Positions 1-10,095 of a DNA stretch of 64,000 nt are shown here, piece after piece. The stretch's first letter is position 1. Every line of letters starts with the position of its first letter. The position numbers were made by a program, and so were the translations under genes. Location: assembly GCF_030678915.1 (NCBI RefSeq), contig NZ_JAUUTZ010000002.1, positions 1 through 64,000 on the forward strand, in the 5' to 3' direction. The DNA comes from Paracoccus wurundjeri. GTDB taxonomy: Bacteria; Pseudomonadota; Alphaproteobacteria; Rhodobacterales; Rhodobacteraceae. The notes beneath the pieces are model-generated. The model had not been told where the DNA came from. It saw only the letters and a program-made list of their open reading frames with translations, and searched no databases.

Positions 1-88
<88 letters not shown>

Positions 89-135
89 ATCGCGGGACGC
101 AAATAACCGGCATTTCCGATTCAGCGCGACACGTT

Positions 136-1830
136 CTAGCCTTCCATGATGGTGATTGCGCTGTTCGGTGCCGGGCTGACGGTGACCTGTGCGCGGATGT
201 AATTCTCGACCACATCCCAGATTTGCGGACCCTCGGTGCCCTCATTCACCGAGGCCCAGCCGGCGACCGTATAATTCCGTGCCGGGTCTATGGGGCTGTT
301 ATCCTTCAGCAGGATCATATCCGAGATGCGATTGCCGATTTCGGCCCGGGGATCGATGCTGTAACCCAGACCGCCCGTGCGGACCATGTCGCCGCCCTGC
401 TGGTAATAAGGATCGGCGTTGAAGATATTATCGGCCACGTCCTCCATGACGGCTTTCAGCGTCTCGCCCGTCATTTCACTGCGATAGGCCTGCCCATAGG
501 TCATTGAAGTGACGGAATGGATGTCTTCGCGGGTGATATCGCCCGGCAGAACCGAGGCGCCCCAGCGGACCCCCGGCGAAAGGGCGATTTCGGCGTCGCG
601 TTCGGACAGCAGCGCGTCGCAGATCAGATCGTCCCATGTGCCGTTGAAATTGCCGCGGCGATAAAGAAGCCCGTCGGTCCTGCCGATCACCTCTTCCAGT
701 TCGGTCTTGTAGGGCGCGCGGATTTCCGCGATCAGGTCTGCCATCTCGGCATCGGGCTCGATGACATCGGAAAATACCGGGATCAGCTTGTGGCGGAAGC
801 CTTGCATCCTGCCATCGCGGATATCCAGATCGACGCGGCTGACGAACTTGCCGTGACTGCCGCTGGCGATGATGATCGTCTCGCCGACCTGCACAGGCTC
901 GGGGATGGCGTCATGGGTGTGGCCTGACAGGATCACGTCGATTCCCTTGACCCGGCTTGCCATCTTGTGATCGACATCGAAACCGTTATGCGACAGGCAG
1001 ACGACCAGATCGACGCCCTCGGCGCGCAGATCATACACCACCTGCCGCATCCGTTCCTCGCGGATGCCGAAACTGTATTCGGGGAACATCCAGTTCGGGT
1101 TGGCGATCGGAGTATAGGGGAAAGCCTGCCCGACGACGCCGATCCGCAGACCTCCCTTCTCGAATATCCGGGATGGCTCGAATGCGGGTTCGTCCCATTC
1201 CGCATCGAAGATATTGGCGCCGAGCAAGGGCTGATCCATCATCCCGATCAGTTCCTGCACGCGGTCGGTGCCGAACGTGAATTCCCAATGCGCGGTCATC
1301 GCCTCTGACCCCAGCAGGTTCATCACCCGCACCATGTCCTCGCCACGGGTTTTCAGGCTGGTAAAGCTGCCATGCCAGGTATCGCCGCCATCCAGCAGAA
1401 GCGTGTTGGGCCGTTCCGCGCGGATCGATTTGACCACCGTGGCGATACGGTCAAAACCGCCCATCCGGCCATAGGTTTTCGCGAGATCGGCGAAATCGGG
1501 CCAGGTCAGTGCATAGGCTTCGGGGCTGCCCGGCGCGATGCCGAACATCTTCTGGAACGCCTCGCCCACCACATGCGGAGCCCGACCCCGCGCCTGGCCC
1601 ATGCCGATATTCGTATCGGGTTCGCGGAACCAGACCGGGCGCAGATGGGCGTGGCAATCGGTCAGGTGAATCAGCGTCAGATTGCCGAAATCCTCGAATT
1701 GCAGCAACTGGTCCTGCGTCAATGCCTGCTGCGCGAAGGCCCGGGTCAGATTGCCACAGCCCAACCCTGTCAGCACGGCCGAACCGGCAAGACCGTATTG
1801 CAACATCTCGCGACGCGAAAACATCGGCAT
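136..1830 (-). CDS. soxB: SoxB thiosulfohydrolase
   Basis: This is the 564-residue periplasmic SoxB of the Sox thiosulfate-oxidation system. By family knowledge it is a dimanganese hydrolase that releases sulfate from SoxY-bound sulfane sulfonate. The N-terminus has a twin-arginine motif (SRREML, residues 5-10) before a hydrophobic stretch, which fits Tat export of a folded metalloprotein. Metallophosphatase motifs are present: LTDCHAHL near residues 56-63, DGGDTWHGS, and SGHTHD. Length matches the family. It follows soxA on the same strand after a 70-bp gap containing the perfect palindrome CCCGCGCGGG and an SD-like AGGAG just before the ATG. It is the last sox gene before the window edge. 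soxCD, if present, would lie to the left. Confidence 0.97.
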   Translation of the reverse strand: MPMFSRREMLQYGLAGSAVLTGLGCGNLTRAFAQQALTQDQLLQFEDFGNLTLIHLTDCHAHLRPVWFREPDTNIGMGQARGRAPHVVGEAFQKMFGIAPGSPEAYALTWPDFADLAKTYGRMGGFDRIATVVKSIRAERPNTLLLDGGDTWHGSFTSLKTRGEDMVRVMNLLGSEAMTAHWEFTFGTDRVQELIGMMDQPLLGANIFDAEWDEPAFEPSRIFEKGGLRIGVVGQAFPYTPIANPNWMFPEYSFGIREERMRQVVYDLRAEGVDLVVCLSHNGFDVDHKMASRVKGIDVILSGHTHDAIPEPVQVGETIIIASGSHGKFVSRVDLDIRDGRMQGFRHKLIPVFSDVIEPDAEMADLIAEIRAPYKTELEEVIGRTDGLLYRRGNFNGTWDDLICDALLSERDAEIALSPGVRWGASVLPGDITREDIHSVTSMTYGQAYRSEMTGETLKAVMEDVADNIFNADPYYQQGGDMVRTGGLGYSIDPRAEIGNRISDMILLKDNSPIDPARNYTVAGWASVNEGTEGPQIWDVVENYIRAQVTVSPAPNSAITIMEG

Positions 1831-1900
1831 TCTCCTGCATATTCATATGATTGGACCTTGTGGGCCCAAAAACGGCACGGCACGCCCGCGCGGGTGGCGT

Positions 1901-2773
1901 TCAATGCCGGACGCTGACTCCCTCGACGGGGAGGCCGTTGCCGCGAGAGGCCACGTAAAGTTCAAGCGCCCGGAATTCGTCGCTGCCCATGTCGAATGTC
2001 TCGCCGCGGGTGTCGCGGATGCAGCCGCGAAAGCGGTTATGCTGCGATACCAGAGCGGCCTGTTTCAGGCGATAGACGGGGAAACCGTTGGTCATGCCCT
2101 GTGACAGATGATCGGCCCGGATCCAATCGCCATAATGACCTTCGTGGCAATTCGCGCAAGCCAGTTCAAGCTGGCCGTAACGGGTGTAATACATCTCGCG
2201 GCCCTGTTCCCAATAGGGTTCCGCGAGGCCGTCGATGGCCACATCCATCGGCATTCCGCGCGACTGGACAGAGATCGCGGCGGTCAGGTTCTTCATCCGG
2301 TCGCTGTCCCATTCCAAAGCCTCGGCCTGCATTCGGCTGGTGCGGCAATCGTTGATGTAATCTTCCATAGACCACAGGTCGCCAGCCTCGTTGACTTTTG
2401 GCATCGCGGCCCGCACGCCTTTCATGCTTTCGATATCCTCGTGGCAGGAGGCGCAGCTTTTGCCGGCCTTACCCTCGACCGTGTTCCAGTCGTCGATCCC
2501 CTGATCGACGAAGATCATGCCGGGATTCTCGAAATCATCCATCTGCATCGCCTGTGTCGCGGCATCGCGGAACAGCCAGCCAGAATAGATCTGGTCGAAC
2601 ACGCCTTCCAGATGCGCGGGCGCGGGCGCGACGGTCGGCAGTTCCAGCTCGCCACCATTGATCACGATCGGATCCGTCGTTTCAGGCTCCGTTTCCGCAT
2701 GGGAGGGCACGGACAGGAAAAGCGCGGCGACCGCAGCCGTCATGGCACAGGTTTTCATGCGGATCGAGCTCAT
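1901..2773 (-). CDS. soxA: SoxA, c-type cytochrome subunit of SoxAX
   Basis: SoxA with SoxX forms the cytochrome complex that links thiosulfate to the SoxY cysteine. The start is placed at the ATG followed by SSIRMK. It has an SD-like AAAGGA upstream and gives a 290-residue protein with a clean Sec signal peptide ending SHA-ET. A longer upstream extension would overlap soxZ and lacks a signal sequence. Two CxxCH haem motifs are visible (CASCH and CANCH), so this is the dihaem form. The conserved active-site cysteine lies in RGCIRDTR, where the family carries a cysteine persulfide haem ligand. It sits 67 bp downstream of soxZ in the soxXYZAB operon. Confidence 0.96.
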   Translation of the reverse strand: MSSIRMKTCAMTAAVAALFLSVPSHAETEPETTDPIVINGGELELPTVAPAPAHLEGVFDQIYSGWLFRDAATQAMQMDDFENPGMIFVDQGIDDWNTVEGKAGKSCASCHEDIESMKGVRAAMPKVNEAGDLWSMEDYINDCRTSRMQAEALEWDSDRMKNLTAAISVQSRGMPMDVAIDGLAEPYWEQGREMYYTRYGQLELACANCHEGHYGDWIRADHLSQGMTNGFPVYRLKQAALVSQHNRFRGCIRDTRGETFDMGSDEFRALELYVASRGNGLPVEGVSVRH

Positions 2774-2840
2774 CTGGGTTTTCCTTTGCTGGTGGCGTCC
2801 GGCCGTTCGGAGGGGCCGCGCTGCCTGTCGATTCATGCGG

Positions 2841-3170
2841 TCAGGAGATCTCGATGGACTGCCTGTCCTCGTAGACCGAGCCGTCATCGTCTTTCCATGT
2901 GAACAGGAATTCTCCAGATTCCGGCACCGCAACCTCGAATTCGAAATAGGGGTTCGTGCTGATCGCGGGTTCCATTTTCACGTCCAGCACCGGCGTGCCG
3001 TTGAAGCTGACACTGAAATGATTGATGATCGAGCGCGGGATGACATTGCCGTCCTGATCCTTGCGCTGGCCCGATTCCATCTGATGTGAAATCAGCGTCT
3101 TGATGGTGATCACCTCTCCGGCCTTGGCCGTTTTCGGCACACGGACGCGGGGTTTGACGTTATCTGCCAT
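2841..3170 (-). CDS. soxZ: SoxZ, sulfur-carrier complex subunit
   Basis: This 109-residue protein matches SoxZ in length and sequence (start MADNVKPRVRVP, Ig-like fold segment FTWKDDDGS near the C-terminus). SoxZ pairs with SoxY to form the carrier on which thiosulfate is oxidised. It has no signal peptide of its own, as usual: SoxYZ is exported together through the Tat signal of SoxY. It lies 20 bp downstream of soxY. Confidence 0.97.
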   Translation of the reverse strand: MADNVKPRVRVPKTAKAGEVITIKTLISHQMESGQRKDQDGNVIPRSIINHFSVSFNGTPVLDVKMEPAISTNPYFEFEVAVPESGEFLFTWKDDDGSVYEDRQSIEIS

Positions 3171-3190
3171 TTGCTTGTTCTCCTGTCCGG

Positions 3191-3631
3191 TCAGCCGCCG
3201 CAGCCGCCGATGGTGACTTTGACATTCCGTGCCGTCCGCACGAATTTGCCATCCGCCAGCTTGGCGATGGCGGTGATGTCCTGGGTTTTGGCCAGCCGGA
3301 TCCGGGTCGAGGCCATATGCTTGCCGACCAATTCGCCAAAGGTGAAGGTCGCGACCGGCGGAACGGGATTTCCCGGTGCCAACACAAGGATTTCCGATGC
3401 CCCTTCGGCCTCGACCGAGATCGGTACGGTATTGCCGTTCTCGGCAATCTCGGGCGCGTCAAGGGTGATCCCATCGCCTTCGGTCACTTCAGCCCCGCCG
3501 GTGAATTCGGCGATCAGGTCATCCACGGCCTTCGCCGCCTCTGCCTCTTGCGCCCGGGCGGCCCATGGCAATATTCCGGCCACGGCGCTGGCGGCACCTG
3601 CTGCCAGAACGTCTCGTCTGTCCAATATCAT
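3191..3631 (-). CDS. soxY: SoxY, sulfur-carrier protein
   Basis: This 146-residue protein is SoxY, the covalent carrier of sulfur intermediates in the periplasm. The N-terminus carries a Tat-type signal (DRRDVLAAGAASA) cleaved after ARA or nearby. The C-terminus ends in GGCGG, the flexible swinging arm whose cysteine binds the substrate; this diagnostic tail is intact. The gene starts 6 bp after the soxX stop and is followed closely by soxZ, so soxXYZ are almost certainly co-transcribed. Confidence 0.98.
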   Translation of the reverse strand: MILDRRDVLAAGAASAVAGILPWAARAQEAEAAKAVDDLIAEFTGGAEVTEGDGITLDAPEIAENGNTVPISVEAEGASEILVLAPGNPVPPVATFTFGELVGKHMASTRIRLAKTQDITAIAKLADGKFVRTARNVKVTIGGCGG

Positions 3632-3637
3632 TTCCTG

Positions 3638-4159
3638 TTACTCCTTCAGTGTCGCCAGATAGGCCACGACATCCTCGACCTGCTGAGCCGTCAGCAGGGG
3701 CGGCAGTGGCTCGGTCCCGGCCTTGCCGGTGAATTCGTCTCCGGGCCGGATATAGCCCGTGCTTTTGTAGAAACCCGGCATCATCGATTCGGGAAAGGTC
3801 CTCTTGGCATCGGCCACGATCCCGCGCAATTGCGCCTCTTCCCAGCGATCCCCCACCCCGTCAAGCGCCGGTCCGATCGTGCCCTGAAACTCGGTATCGG
3901 TGCGGCCGCTGATCTGATGACAGGCGACGCAATTGCCGCTTTCCTTGTCACCATAAATCCGGGCGCCTTCCCGGGGATCCCCGGGCATGTCGCCAAGCGG
4001 GGCCGCGATAGCGCCGGTTTCATCGAAAGCGACGTCCTGTGGCGCTGTCTCGGCGATCAGTGGCAGGGCGAAAACCACCGCCAGCAGCGCCGCCAATGCC
4101 GCCGTCATGGCGTGACGCGGCAGCCAGTCTTCTATCCGGTATCTCACATTCACCCTCAT
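3638..4159 (-). CDS. soxX: SoxX, monohaem cytochrome c of SoxAX
   Basis: SoxX is the electron-accepting cytochrome subunit of SoxAX. The 173-residue protein has one CVACH haem site. Downstream, MMPGF supplies the probable axial methionine, and the C-terminal helix QQVEDVVAYLATL is typical of class I cytochromes. The start used here leaves an unusually long basic segment (RVNVRYRIEDWLPRH) before the signal-peptide core. An internal ATG at residue 18 (position 4108) would give a more conventional signal peptide. It is the first gene of soxXYZAB and is divergent from soxS. Confidence 0.94.
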   Translation of the reverse strand: MRVNVRYRIEDWLPRHAMTAALAALLAVVFALPLIAETAPQDVAFDETGAIAAPLGDMPGDPREGARIYGDKESGNCVACHQISGRTDTEFQGTIGPALDGVGDRWEEAQLRGIVADAKRTFPESMMPGFYKSTGYIRPGDEFTGKAGTEPLPPLLTAQQVEDVVAYLATLKE

Positions 4160-4343
4160 GGGTCAGAGGCAATCCTCGTGCTGGGCGGTAAAAATCCGCA
4201 TTCTCTATATGCCCGTATCGAAGCGGATGAAATCCACTTCTCTGACGGGCGGGACCGACGGAATTATTGTTCCGGTATGCAAAGATGAGTAGATATGCAT
4301 ATATCCAAGGTCAAGGAATACCGCAGAAAAACGGGAAAGCTTC
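4160..4343. promoter_or_regulatory. Divergent soxX / soxS promoter region
   Basis: This 184-bp gap separates soxX (minus) from soxS (plus), so it must carry promoters for both. A perfect palindrome, ATATGCATAT at 4293-4302, lies about 40 bp before the soxS start and is a candidate regulator site. In related bacteria the ArsR-family repressor SoxR acts on sox intergenic regions. No soxR gene is visible here and I could not recognise a known SoxR box, so the operator assignment is only a suggestion. Confidence 0.5.
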
Positions 4344-4772
4344 GTGACATCCCTTATCAGATATGCCGTGATCGCGTTACTCGGCTTTGCGGGCCTGTCC
4401 GCCCTGCCGGTTTTCGCAGAGGAAAGGGCGCAGGTGGCTGCCGATGCCGTGGACTGGCGGGCACAACCTGTCCGGCTGATGATGATCGAGCAGGCGGGCT
4501 GCATCTATTGCGCCGCATGGGACCGCGAGATCGGCCCCGGTTTTCCCAAATCCAGCGAAGGGCAGGCCGCTCCGCTGCTGCGCGTGAATATCGATGGCCC
4601 GTGGCCCGATGGTATCGTGCTTGACCGTCGCCCGACCATCACGCCGACCTTCATCCTGCTGCGCGGCGGGATCGAGCTTGCCCGGCTGGAGGGTTATCCC
4701 GGCGATGAATATTTCTATCCCCTGATCGACGAGATGCTGTCCGACGCAGATATCGGAAAGGCCGGGGGGTGA
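4344..4772 (+). CDS. soxS: SoxS, periplasmic thioredoxin
   Basis: This 142-residue protein starts at a GTG. It has a hydrophobic signal sequence ending near VFA-EE and a thioredoxin-like fold with CIYC as the redox motif (AGCIYCAAWDREIGP), followed by the cis-proline region TITPTFIL. In Paracoccus SoxS reduces and so reactivates the SoxYZ carrier. It is transcribed away from soxXYZAB. In the classical Paracoccus cluster soxS lies next to soxR and is followed by soxVW. Here serS follows directly, so those partners are missing from this locus. Confidence 0.9.
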   Translation: MTSLIRYAVIALLGFAGLSALPVFAEERAQVAADAVDWRAQPVRLMMIEQAGCIYCAAWDREIGPGFPKSSEGQAAPLLRVNIDGPWPDGIVLDRRPTITPTFILLRGGIELARLEGYPGDEYFYPLIDEMLSDADIGKAGG

Positions 4773-4904
4773 TCCTGTCCGGCATCTTTCGGTGAATGCC
4801 CCTTTGCGGGCAGCGCCGGATATCTGTCGTGAAGAAGCGGCTTTTGTCCGTCACTGGCTTGGGGTAGGGAAAGCGCGGTAAAACAACATCAGACGGTGAC
4901 AGAC

Positions 4905-6200
4905 ATGCATGACATTCGCGCCATCCGGGACAACCCTGAAGGTTTCGATGCCGCCCTTGCGCGGCGGGGGCTGGAGGGCATGTCGTCGTCGATCCTGTCG
5001 CTGGATGCCGAGCGCCGGGCGAAAATCGTCGAGGCCGAGACGGCGAAGGCCGATCAGAACAAGGCCAGCAAAGAGGTCGGCGCGGCGAAGGCGCGCGGCG
5101 ATGAGGCCGAATTCGAACGGCTGCGCGCCCTGGTCGCCGAGAAAAAGGCGGATATTGCGCGCCTGAACGAAGAAGCGGGCGAGATGGATGCCCGCCTGCG
5201 CGAGCTATTGATGGGTATTCCGAACCTGCCGCTTGACGAAGTGCCAGACGGCAAGGACGAAGAGGATAACGTCGAATTGCACCGCTGGGGCAATCCGCGC
5301 AATTTCGGCTTTACCCCAGTCGAGCATTTCGAGATCGCGGCTGTCCGGCCCGGCATGGATTTCGAGACGGCGGCAAAGCTTTCGGGCAGCCGTTTCGTAT
5401 TGCTGAAAGGCGGCGTGGCGCGGCTGCATCGGGCTTTGGCGCAGTTCATGATCGACCTGCATGTGACCCGGCACGATCTGGAAGAGACATGGACCCCGGT
5501 TCTGGTGCTGGAAGATATGATGACCGGCACCGGGCAATTGCCAAAATTCGGCGAGGATAGTTATCAGACCCGCGAGGGCTGGTGGCTGATCCCGACCGCC
5601 GAGGTGACGCTGACCAATACCGTGCATGGCGATCTTGTCGACCATGCCAGCCTGCCGCGCCGCATGGTCGCGCATAGCCAGTGCTTCCGTTCGGAAGCCG
5701 GAAGCGCCGGGCGCGACACCTCGGGCATGCTGCGCCAGCATCAGTTCGAGAAGGTCGAGATGGTCTCGGTCACCGATGCGGAAACCGGTCTGGCCGAACA
5801 TGCCCGCATGACCCGCTGCGCCGAGGCCGTGCTTGAGGCGCTTGAACTGCCTTACCGCACGATCGCGCTGTGTACCGGCGATATGGGTTTCAGTGCCCGC
5901 ATCACCCATGACCTTGAGGTGTGGCTGCCCGGTCAGGACAAATACCGCGAGATCAGCAGCGTCAGCTATTGCGGCGATTTCCAGGCCCGGCGCATGAATG
6001 CCCGCTATCGTCCCGAAACCGGGGACAAGAAGACGGAATTCGTCCATACACTGAACGGCTCGGGCCTTGCGGTCGGGCGCACCCTGATCGCGGTTCTGGA
6101 AAACGGTCAGCAAGAGGACGGTTCCGTCGAGCTGCCCGCTGCGCTGCATCCTTATCTGATGGGGGCGACCCGGTTGAGTGCCGAGGGGAAGCTGGTTTGA
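4905..6200 (+). CDS. serS: Seryl-tRNA synthetase
   Basis: Class II seryl-tRNA synthetase, 431 residues from the ATG giving [14 protein letters not shown], the usual N-terminus in alphaproteobacteria. A GTG nine bases upstream (4896) is in frame and is a less likely start. The first ~110 residues are a charged helical hairpin, the tRNA-binding coiled-coil arm. Motif 2 is visible around [12 protein letters not shown], and motif 3 around [16 protein letters not shown]. It charges tRNA-Ser, one copy of which (GCT anticodon) lies at 34647-34736. It looks like a stand-alone housekeeping gene. Confidence 0.98.
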   Translation: MHDIRAIRDNPEGFDAALARRGLEGMSSSILSLDAERRAKIVEAETAKADQNKASKEVGAAKARGDEAEFERLRALVAEKKADIARLNEEAGEMDARLRELLMGIPNLPLDEVPDGKDEEDNVELHRWGNPRNFGFTPVEHFEIAAVRPGMDFETAAKLSGSRFVLLKGGVARLHRALAQFMIDLHVTRHDLEETWTPVLVLEDMMTGTGQLPKFGEDSYQTREGWWLIPTAEVTLTNTVHGDLVDHASLPRRMVAHSQCFRSEAGSAGRDTSGMLRQHQFEKVEMVSVTDAETGLAEHARMTRCAEAVLEALELPYRTIALCTGDMGFSARITHDLEVWLPGQDKYREISSVSYCGDFQARRMNARYRPETGDKKTEFVHTLNGSGLAVGRTLIAVLENGQQEDGSVELPAALHPYLMGATRLSAEGKLV

Positions 6201-6351
6201 ACGAGGTGGCAGTCGGGCTATGGAGCGTAAAGGCTACTCCATGCCGGAACGCCTTGCACCTGTGCGGGATAAGATACGGCGATTGTAAATAAGGTGCTGC
6301 GAAATGTGGTTTAAAGCCCTTTGCGGGCATTCGATGGCTAGCTAAGGTATA

Positions 6352-7089
6352 GTGGTTTTACATGCCAAAAACTGGTGCCGGATGATTATGGAATGGATTG
6401 AAGAACTCCTTAACCCGAGTACGATAGTTGCCTTAAGGTCACTGGAAATACAGCAGGGTGGTCTTTATCTAGCCCGCGCAAGCTTCTTTCTGTCTATCGC
6501 GGTGTCTGTTATTTCATCACTTGGCATCATCGCCGCACTTTGGACGGCGTATTTAACAAGAAAATCAGTCAGATCTGCCAATGAAGCCCTTAAGCTTTCT
6601 CATTCTATTGGGCGCGCATGGCTCGCGCATAGTAGCTACAGAAGCGGGGAACTGACTGAATCGATTATTGATGGCTCACTTGTCCTCGACGGCATAATAA
6701 TCAGAATCGCATATAAAAATTGCGGCCAAACACCTGCGCTTCAGGTTCACGCACAATCCAAATATGATATCGTACCGCGGTCGCAACTCAGTTTCAAAGA
6801 ATATTTTAGCGAAGATCGCACATGTGGTCAGATGATGCTCGCACCCGGAGAAGAGCGCCACTTTGATATACATCTTAACGAACAAGAGACAAAACAGCTT
6901 CGAGAGAAAGCATATGATATTTTGATAGAAGTCGTTCTCGATTACAAAACAGTTGCTGAAGGCTTGGGCATCAGGCGAACGAGACTTAGTTACAGGGGCG
7001 CCTACAACGAAGGAACTATTGCGACGGACGGGCAACAAAGCGGAATTTTAACTGCCGTGAGTGGTCCACTTGGAGACTTCAGCGACTAA
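6352..7089 (+). CDS. Hypothetical membrane-anchored protein, AT-richer
   Basis: I do not recognise this 245-residue protein. Residues about 43-68 form one strong hydrophobic helix (VSVISSLGIIAALWTAY), preceded by a short amphipathic segment and followed by a soluble domain of about 175 residues with mixed strands. The GTG start has AAGG four bases upstream; in-frame ATGs at 6382 and 6388 are alternatives. Base composition and codons (many ATA, AGA, TTA) are clearly more AT-rich than serS and der on either side, which suggests horizontal acquisition. It may be a small defence or stress cargo gene, but nothing visible proves this. Confidence 0.7.
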   Translation: MVLHAKNWCRMIMEWIEELLNPSTIVALRSLEIQQGGLYLARASFFLSIAVSVISSLGIIAALWTAYLTRKSVRSANEALKLSHSIGRAWLAHSSYRSGELTESIIDGSLVLDGIIIRIAYKNCGQTPALQVHAQSKYDIVPRSQLSFKEYFSEDRTCGQMMLAPGEERHFDIHLNEQETKQLREKAYDILIEVVLDYKTVAEGLGIRRTRLSYRGAYNEGTIATDGQQSGILTAVSGPLGDFSD

Positions 7090-7235
7090 CGATAGGTGCG
7101 CGACCCTACCGAACGCGGTGAATGGCAGCTCCGTCCGCAACATCCCCTTTCGCGCATTCTCCTTCGCCTCTGGCCACCAATGACCAACAACCGAAGCAAG
7201 GCAGCCGTCCCGAAGGCGCAGGGCGATATAGCCCC

Positions 7236-8720
7236 TCACCCTCCCTTGGGCTTCTGCCGGTTCTTGTGCTTCGCCAGCGCCCCTGACTGGCTGATCTTGT
7301 TCGCCTTGGCGCGGTAAGGGTTATCCTTGCCCTGATCGCGGAAGAACAGTCGGATCGGGGTGCCGGGCAGGTCGAAATCCGTGCGCAACCCATTCACCAG
7401 ATACCGCTGATAGGCGTCCGGGATCTTGTCGGTATGGGTCGCCTTGACGATGAAGGCGGGTGGGCGCGTCTTGACTTGCGTCATGTAACGCAGCCGGATC
7501 CGGCGGCCACCGGGGGCCGGGGGCGGATGGCTTTCGGTCATCACCTCCAGCCAGCGATTCAGCCGCGCCGTGGAAATCCTGCGGTTCCAGACCTCATGCG
7601 CCTTCAGCACAGCCGCATGCAGCCGGTCCAGCCCCTTGCCCGTTCGCGCCGAAACCGTTACCAGCGGCGCGCCCTTCAGTTGTGGCAGCAAGCGCTCGAA
7701 ATTCGCGCGTAGTTCGTTCAGCTTATGCGGCTTGTCGTCCTCGAGATCCCATTTATTCGCGGCCACGACCACGGCGCGGCCCTCGGTCTCGGCGAAATCG
7801 GCGATGCGCAGATCCTGTTGCTCGAAGGGAATGGCGACGTCCAGAAGCACGACGACGACCTCGGCAAAGCGCACGGCACGCAGCCCGTCGGCCACGGACA
7901 GCTTTTCGACCTTGTCCGTGACCTTGGCGCGTTTGCGCATTCCGGCCGTGTCGAAGATCCGCATGGGCGTGCCCATGAATTCACTCGTCACGCTGATGGA
8001 ATCGCGGGTGATTCCGGCCTCGGGGCCGGTCAGAAGCCTGTCTTCGCCGATGATCTTGTTGATCAGCGTCGATTTTCCGGCATTGGGCCGCCCGATCACG
8101 GCCAGTTGCAGGGGGCGCTTCGCCGAGGGCCGCCAATCTTCGGCGCCCCCGCCTGTCTCGGCCTCCTCTTCGGTCAGATCGACTTCGGTGGCGGCCTCGA
8201 TCGGCGCGGGACGTTCGGCATCGACGAAATCCGCCAGCGGCGCAAGCACGCGATAAAGATCGTCCATCCCCTCGCCATGTTCGGCCGAGATGCGCAGCGG
8301 CTCACCCAGCCCAAGCGCATAGGCTTCAAGCGCGCCCGCCTCTCCGGCGTGACCTTCGGCCTTGTTGGCGGCAAGGATCACATGGCGGGCGCGGCGGCGC
8401 AGGATCTCGGCGAAATATTCATCCGCCGCCGTCACGCCGGCGCGGGCATCGACGACGAACAGGCAGATATCGGCCTCGTCCACGGCGCGTTCGGTCAGGC
8501 GGCGCATCCGGCCCTGAAGGCTGTCGTCATCGGCCATCTCCAGCCCGGCGGAATCGATCACCACGAAACGCAGATCGCCCAGCCTGCCCGCGCCTTCGCG
8601 CAGGTCGCGGGTCACGCCCGGCTGATCGTCGACCAACGCAAGCCGCTTGCCGACCAGCCGGTTGAACAGCGTCGATTTGCCGACATTGGGACGGCCTACG
8701 ATGGCGAGGGTAAAGCTCAT
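7236..8720 (-). CDS. der: GTPase Der (EngA), ribosome assembly
   Basis: This 494-residue protein has the double GTPase arrangement unique to Der. The first P-loop is GRPNVGKS (residues 9-16) and the second is GRPNAGKS in the middle of the protein, joined by an acidic linker ([12 protein letters not shown]). Each domain has an NKxD-type motif (NKAE in domain 1, NKWD in domain 2), and a C-terminal KH-like domain follows. It acts in 50S subunit maturation. Its ATG overlaps the bamB stop codon (ATGA), so the two are translationally coupled. Confidence 0.98.
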   Translation of the reverse strand: MSFTLAIVGRPNVGKSTLFNRLVGKRLALVDDQPGVTRDLREGAGRLGDLRFVVIDSAGLEMADDDSLQGRMRRLTERAVDEADICLFVVDARAGVTAADEYFAEILRRRARHVILAANKAEGHAGEAGALEAYALGLGEPLRISAEHGEGMDDLYRVLAPLADFVDAERPAPIEAATEVDLTEEEAETGGGAEDWRPSAKRPLQLAVIGRPNAGKSTLINKIIGEDRLLTGPEAGITRDSISVTSEFMGTPMRIFDTAGMRKRAKVTDKVEKLSVADGLRAVRFAEVVVVLLDVAIPFEQQDLRIADFAETEGRAVVVAANKWDLEDDKPHKLNELRANFERLLPQLKGAPLVTVSARTGKGLDRLHAAVLKAHEVWNRRISTARLNRWLEVMTESHPPPAPGGRRIRLRYMTQVKTRPPAFIVKATHTDKIPDAYQRYLVNGLRTDFDLPGTPIRLFFRDQGKDNPYRAKANKISQSGALAKHKNRQKPKGG

Positions 8721-10042
8721 CTGTAAGCGTGCAACTGTCCGGAGCGAGAGACAACGAACAATGTCTGCCCCGCGACGACCGGAGCGGTTGCGGCGCCGCC
8801 GGGAATCTCGGTCTGTCCGACAAGTTGCCCCGAGGCCGGATCGAAGGCGCGCAGCACCCCGTCGGTCGAGGCGACGAACAGCCGCCCACCGGCCAAAATC
8901 GGGCCGTAGCTTGCATAGATGCGGTCTTGTTTCTTGACCCTCTCGTCGGTGTAATAGGGTAGCGGCACCCGCCAGATCAGGCCGCCGGTCGCCGCGTCCA
9001 GCCGGATCAGTTCGGCCTGGTCATTGACCGCGAAGACCGAGCCGCCGGCAACCACGACCGGACCGTTCGCCCCATCGCGCGAGGTCCAGTTGCGCATGCC
9101 GGTTGCCATATCGACCGCGTCGATCCGGCCCGAAGAGGTGCCGCCATAGACCGCTCCGCCCGATATCACCGGATCGCCGGTCAGATCGCGGATCGTGGCG
9201 ATTGCCCGTCCGGGGCGGGTTCCGGCGACCTGCGCGGACCACAGCGTTTCCCCGGATTCGGTGTCCACGCCCAGAAGCTGCCCCGAGGTGAAGGGGAACA
9301 CGACCGTGCCGCCCTGAACGGCGGGCGCGGATACGCCCATGACCCCGGCATTGGACGGCGTACCGGATGTCTGCCACAGCACCTTGCCGTCCGAGGCGCG
9401 CACCGCCCAGCCGATATTGTTGCGCGCCGCGACATAGACCGTGCCGTTCTGCACCGCGGGACCGCCTCCGATGGCGGCGTCCACCCGTTGCCGCCACAGG
9501 ATACCGCCCGATGCGGCATCAATCGCCACAAGTTCGCCAAAGCCGGTTGTCGCGAAAACACGCCCGCCCTCATATGCCAGCCCCCCGCCCGAGGCACTGT
9601 TGGGATTATCGCCCTGCGGGGTTACGTTGGTCGACCATGCGGTGCCGCCCGAAAGCGCGGTCGCGGTCACGGTCGAGCGGCTGTCCAGTGTGAAGACACG
9701 TCCACCCGCCACGATCGGATCGGCAGTGATCCTATGGCGGCGATCGTCGCCCTGCCCGATATTCGCCGAGAAGATGCGGCTGGTCCCGGCGGCAAGCGAG
9801 ACATGTCCCGGCTCATGCGCGGCATTGCCTCCGCGATGGGTCCATTCGCCGTTCACCCGAGGCGCGGCCAGCGAAAGCGCGGTCGAGCTTACAGCGGCAT
9901 TGCCTTCGACCGCAGGGCCGTCGGGCGATGTCACCGCCAGCGGATCAAGTCGCTCGCCGGCAAGGATGATTTCCTTTTCTCCACAGGCGGTCAAAGTCGC
10001 CATGGCGGCAAGCGCGATGGTCAGTTTCAGCGTGGCGGTCAT
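8717..10042 (-). CDS. bamB: BamB-like outer-membrane assembly lipoprotein
   Basis: This 441-residue protein has a lipoprotein signal (MATLTACGE; lipobox LTAC with Cys at about residue 18) followed by a PQQ-type beta-propeller built from repeated blades (for example [20 protein letters not shown]). BamB is the propeller lipoprotein of the BAM complex that inserts outer-membrane proteins. The start at 10042 has a GGGAGG ribosome-binding site; an upstream in-frame extension lacks a signal peptide. The order yfgM-like, bamB, der matches E. coli and supports the assignment over a quinoprotein dehydrogenase. Confidence 0.92.
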   Translation of the reverse strand: MTATLKLTIALAAMATLTACGEKEIILAGERLDPLAVTSPDGPAVEGNAAVSSTALSLAAPRVNGEWTHRGGNAAHEPGHVSLAAGTSRIFSANIGQGDDRRHRITADPIVAGGRVFTLDSRSTVTATALSGGTAWSTNVTPQGDNPNSASGGGLAYEGGRVFATTGFGELVAIDAASGGILWRQRVDAAIGGGPAVQNGTVYVAARNNIGWAVRASDGKVLWQTSGTPSNAGVMGVSAPAVQGGTVVFPFTSGQLLGVDTESGETLWSAQVAGTRPGRAIATIRDLTGDPVISGGAVYGGTSSGRIDAVDMATGMRNWTSRDGANGPVVVAGGSVFAVNDQAELIRLDAATGGLIWRVPLPYYTDERVKKQDRIYASYGPILAGGRLFVASTDGVLRAFDPASGQLVGQTEIPGGAATAPVVAGQTLFVVSRSGQLHAYR

Positions 10043-10095
10043 GCTTGTCCCTCCCTTGTCTTTCATCATTTGCCGTCCGGTCATCATACAGGCTC

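Noticed and set aside
4797..4813. Terminator after soxS
   Set aside because: TGCCC/GGGCA gives only a 5-bp stem and no T-run follows, so I do not call it.
6219..6243. Regulatory hairpin after serS
   Set aside because: ATGGAG/CTCCAT forms only 6 bp with an 11-base loop and no T-run; chance is likely.
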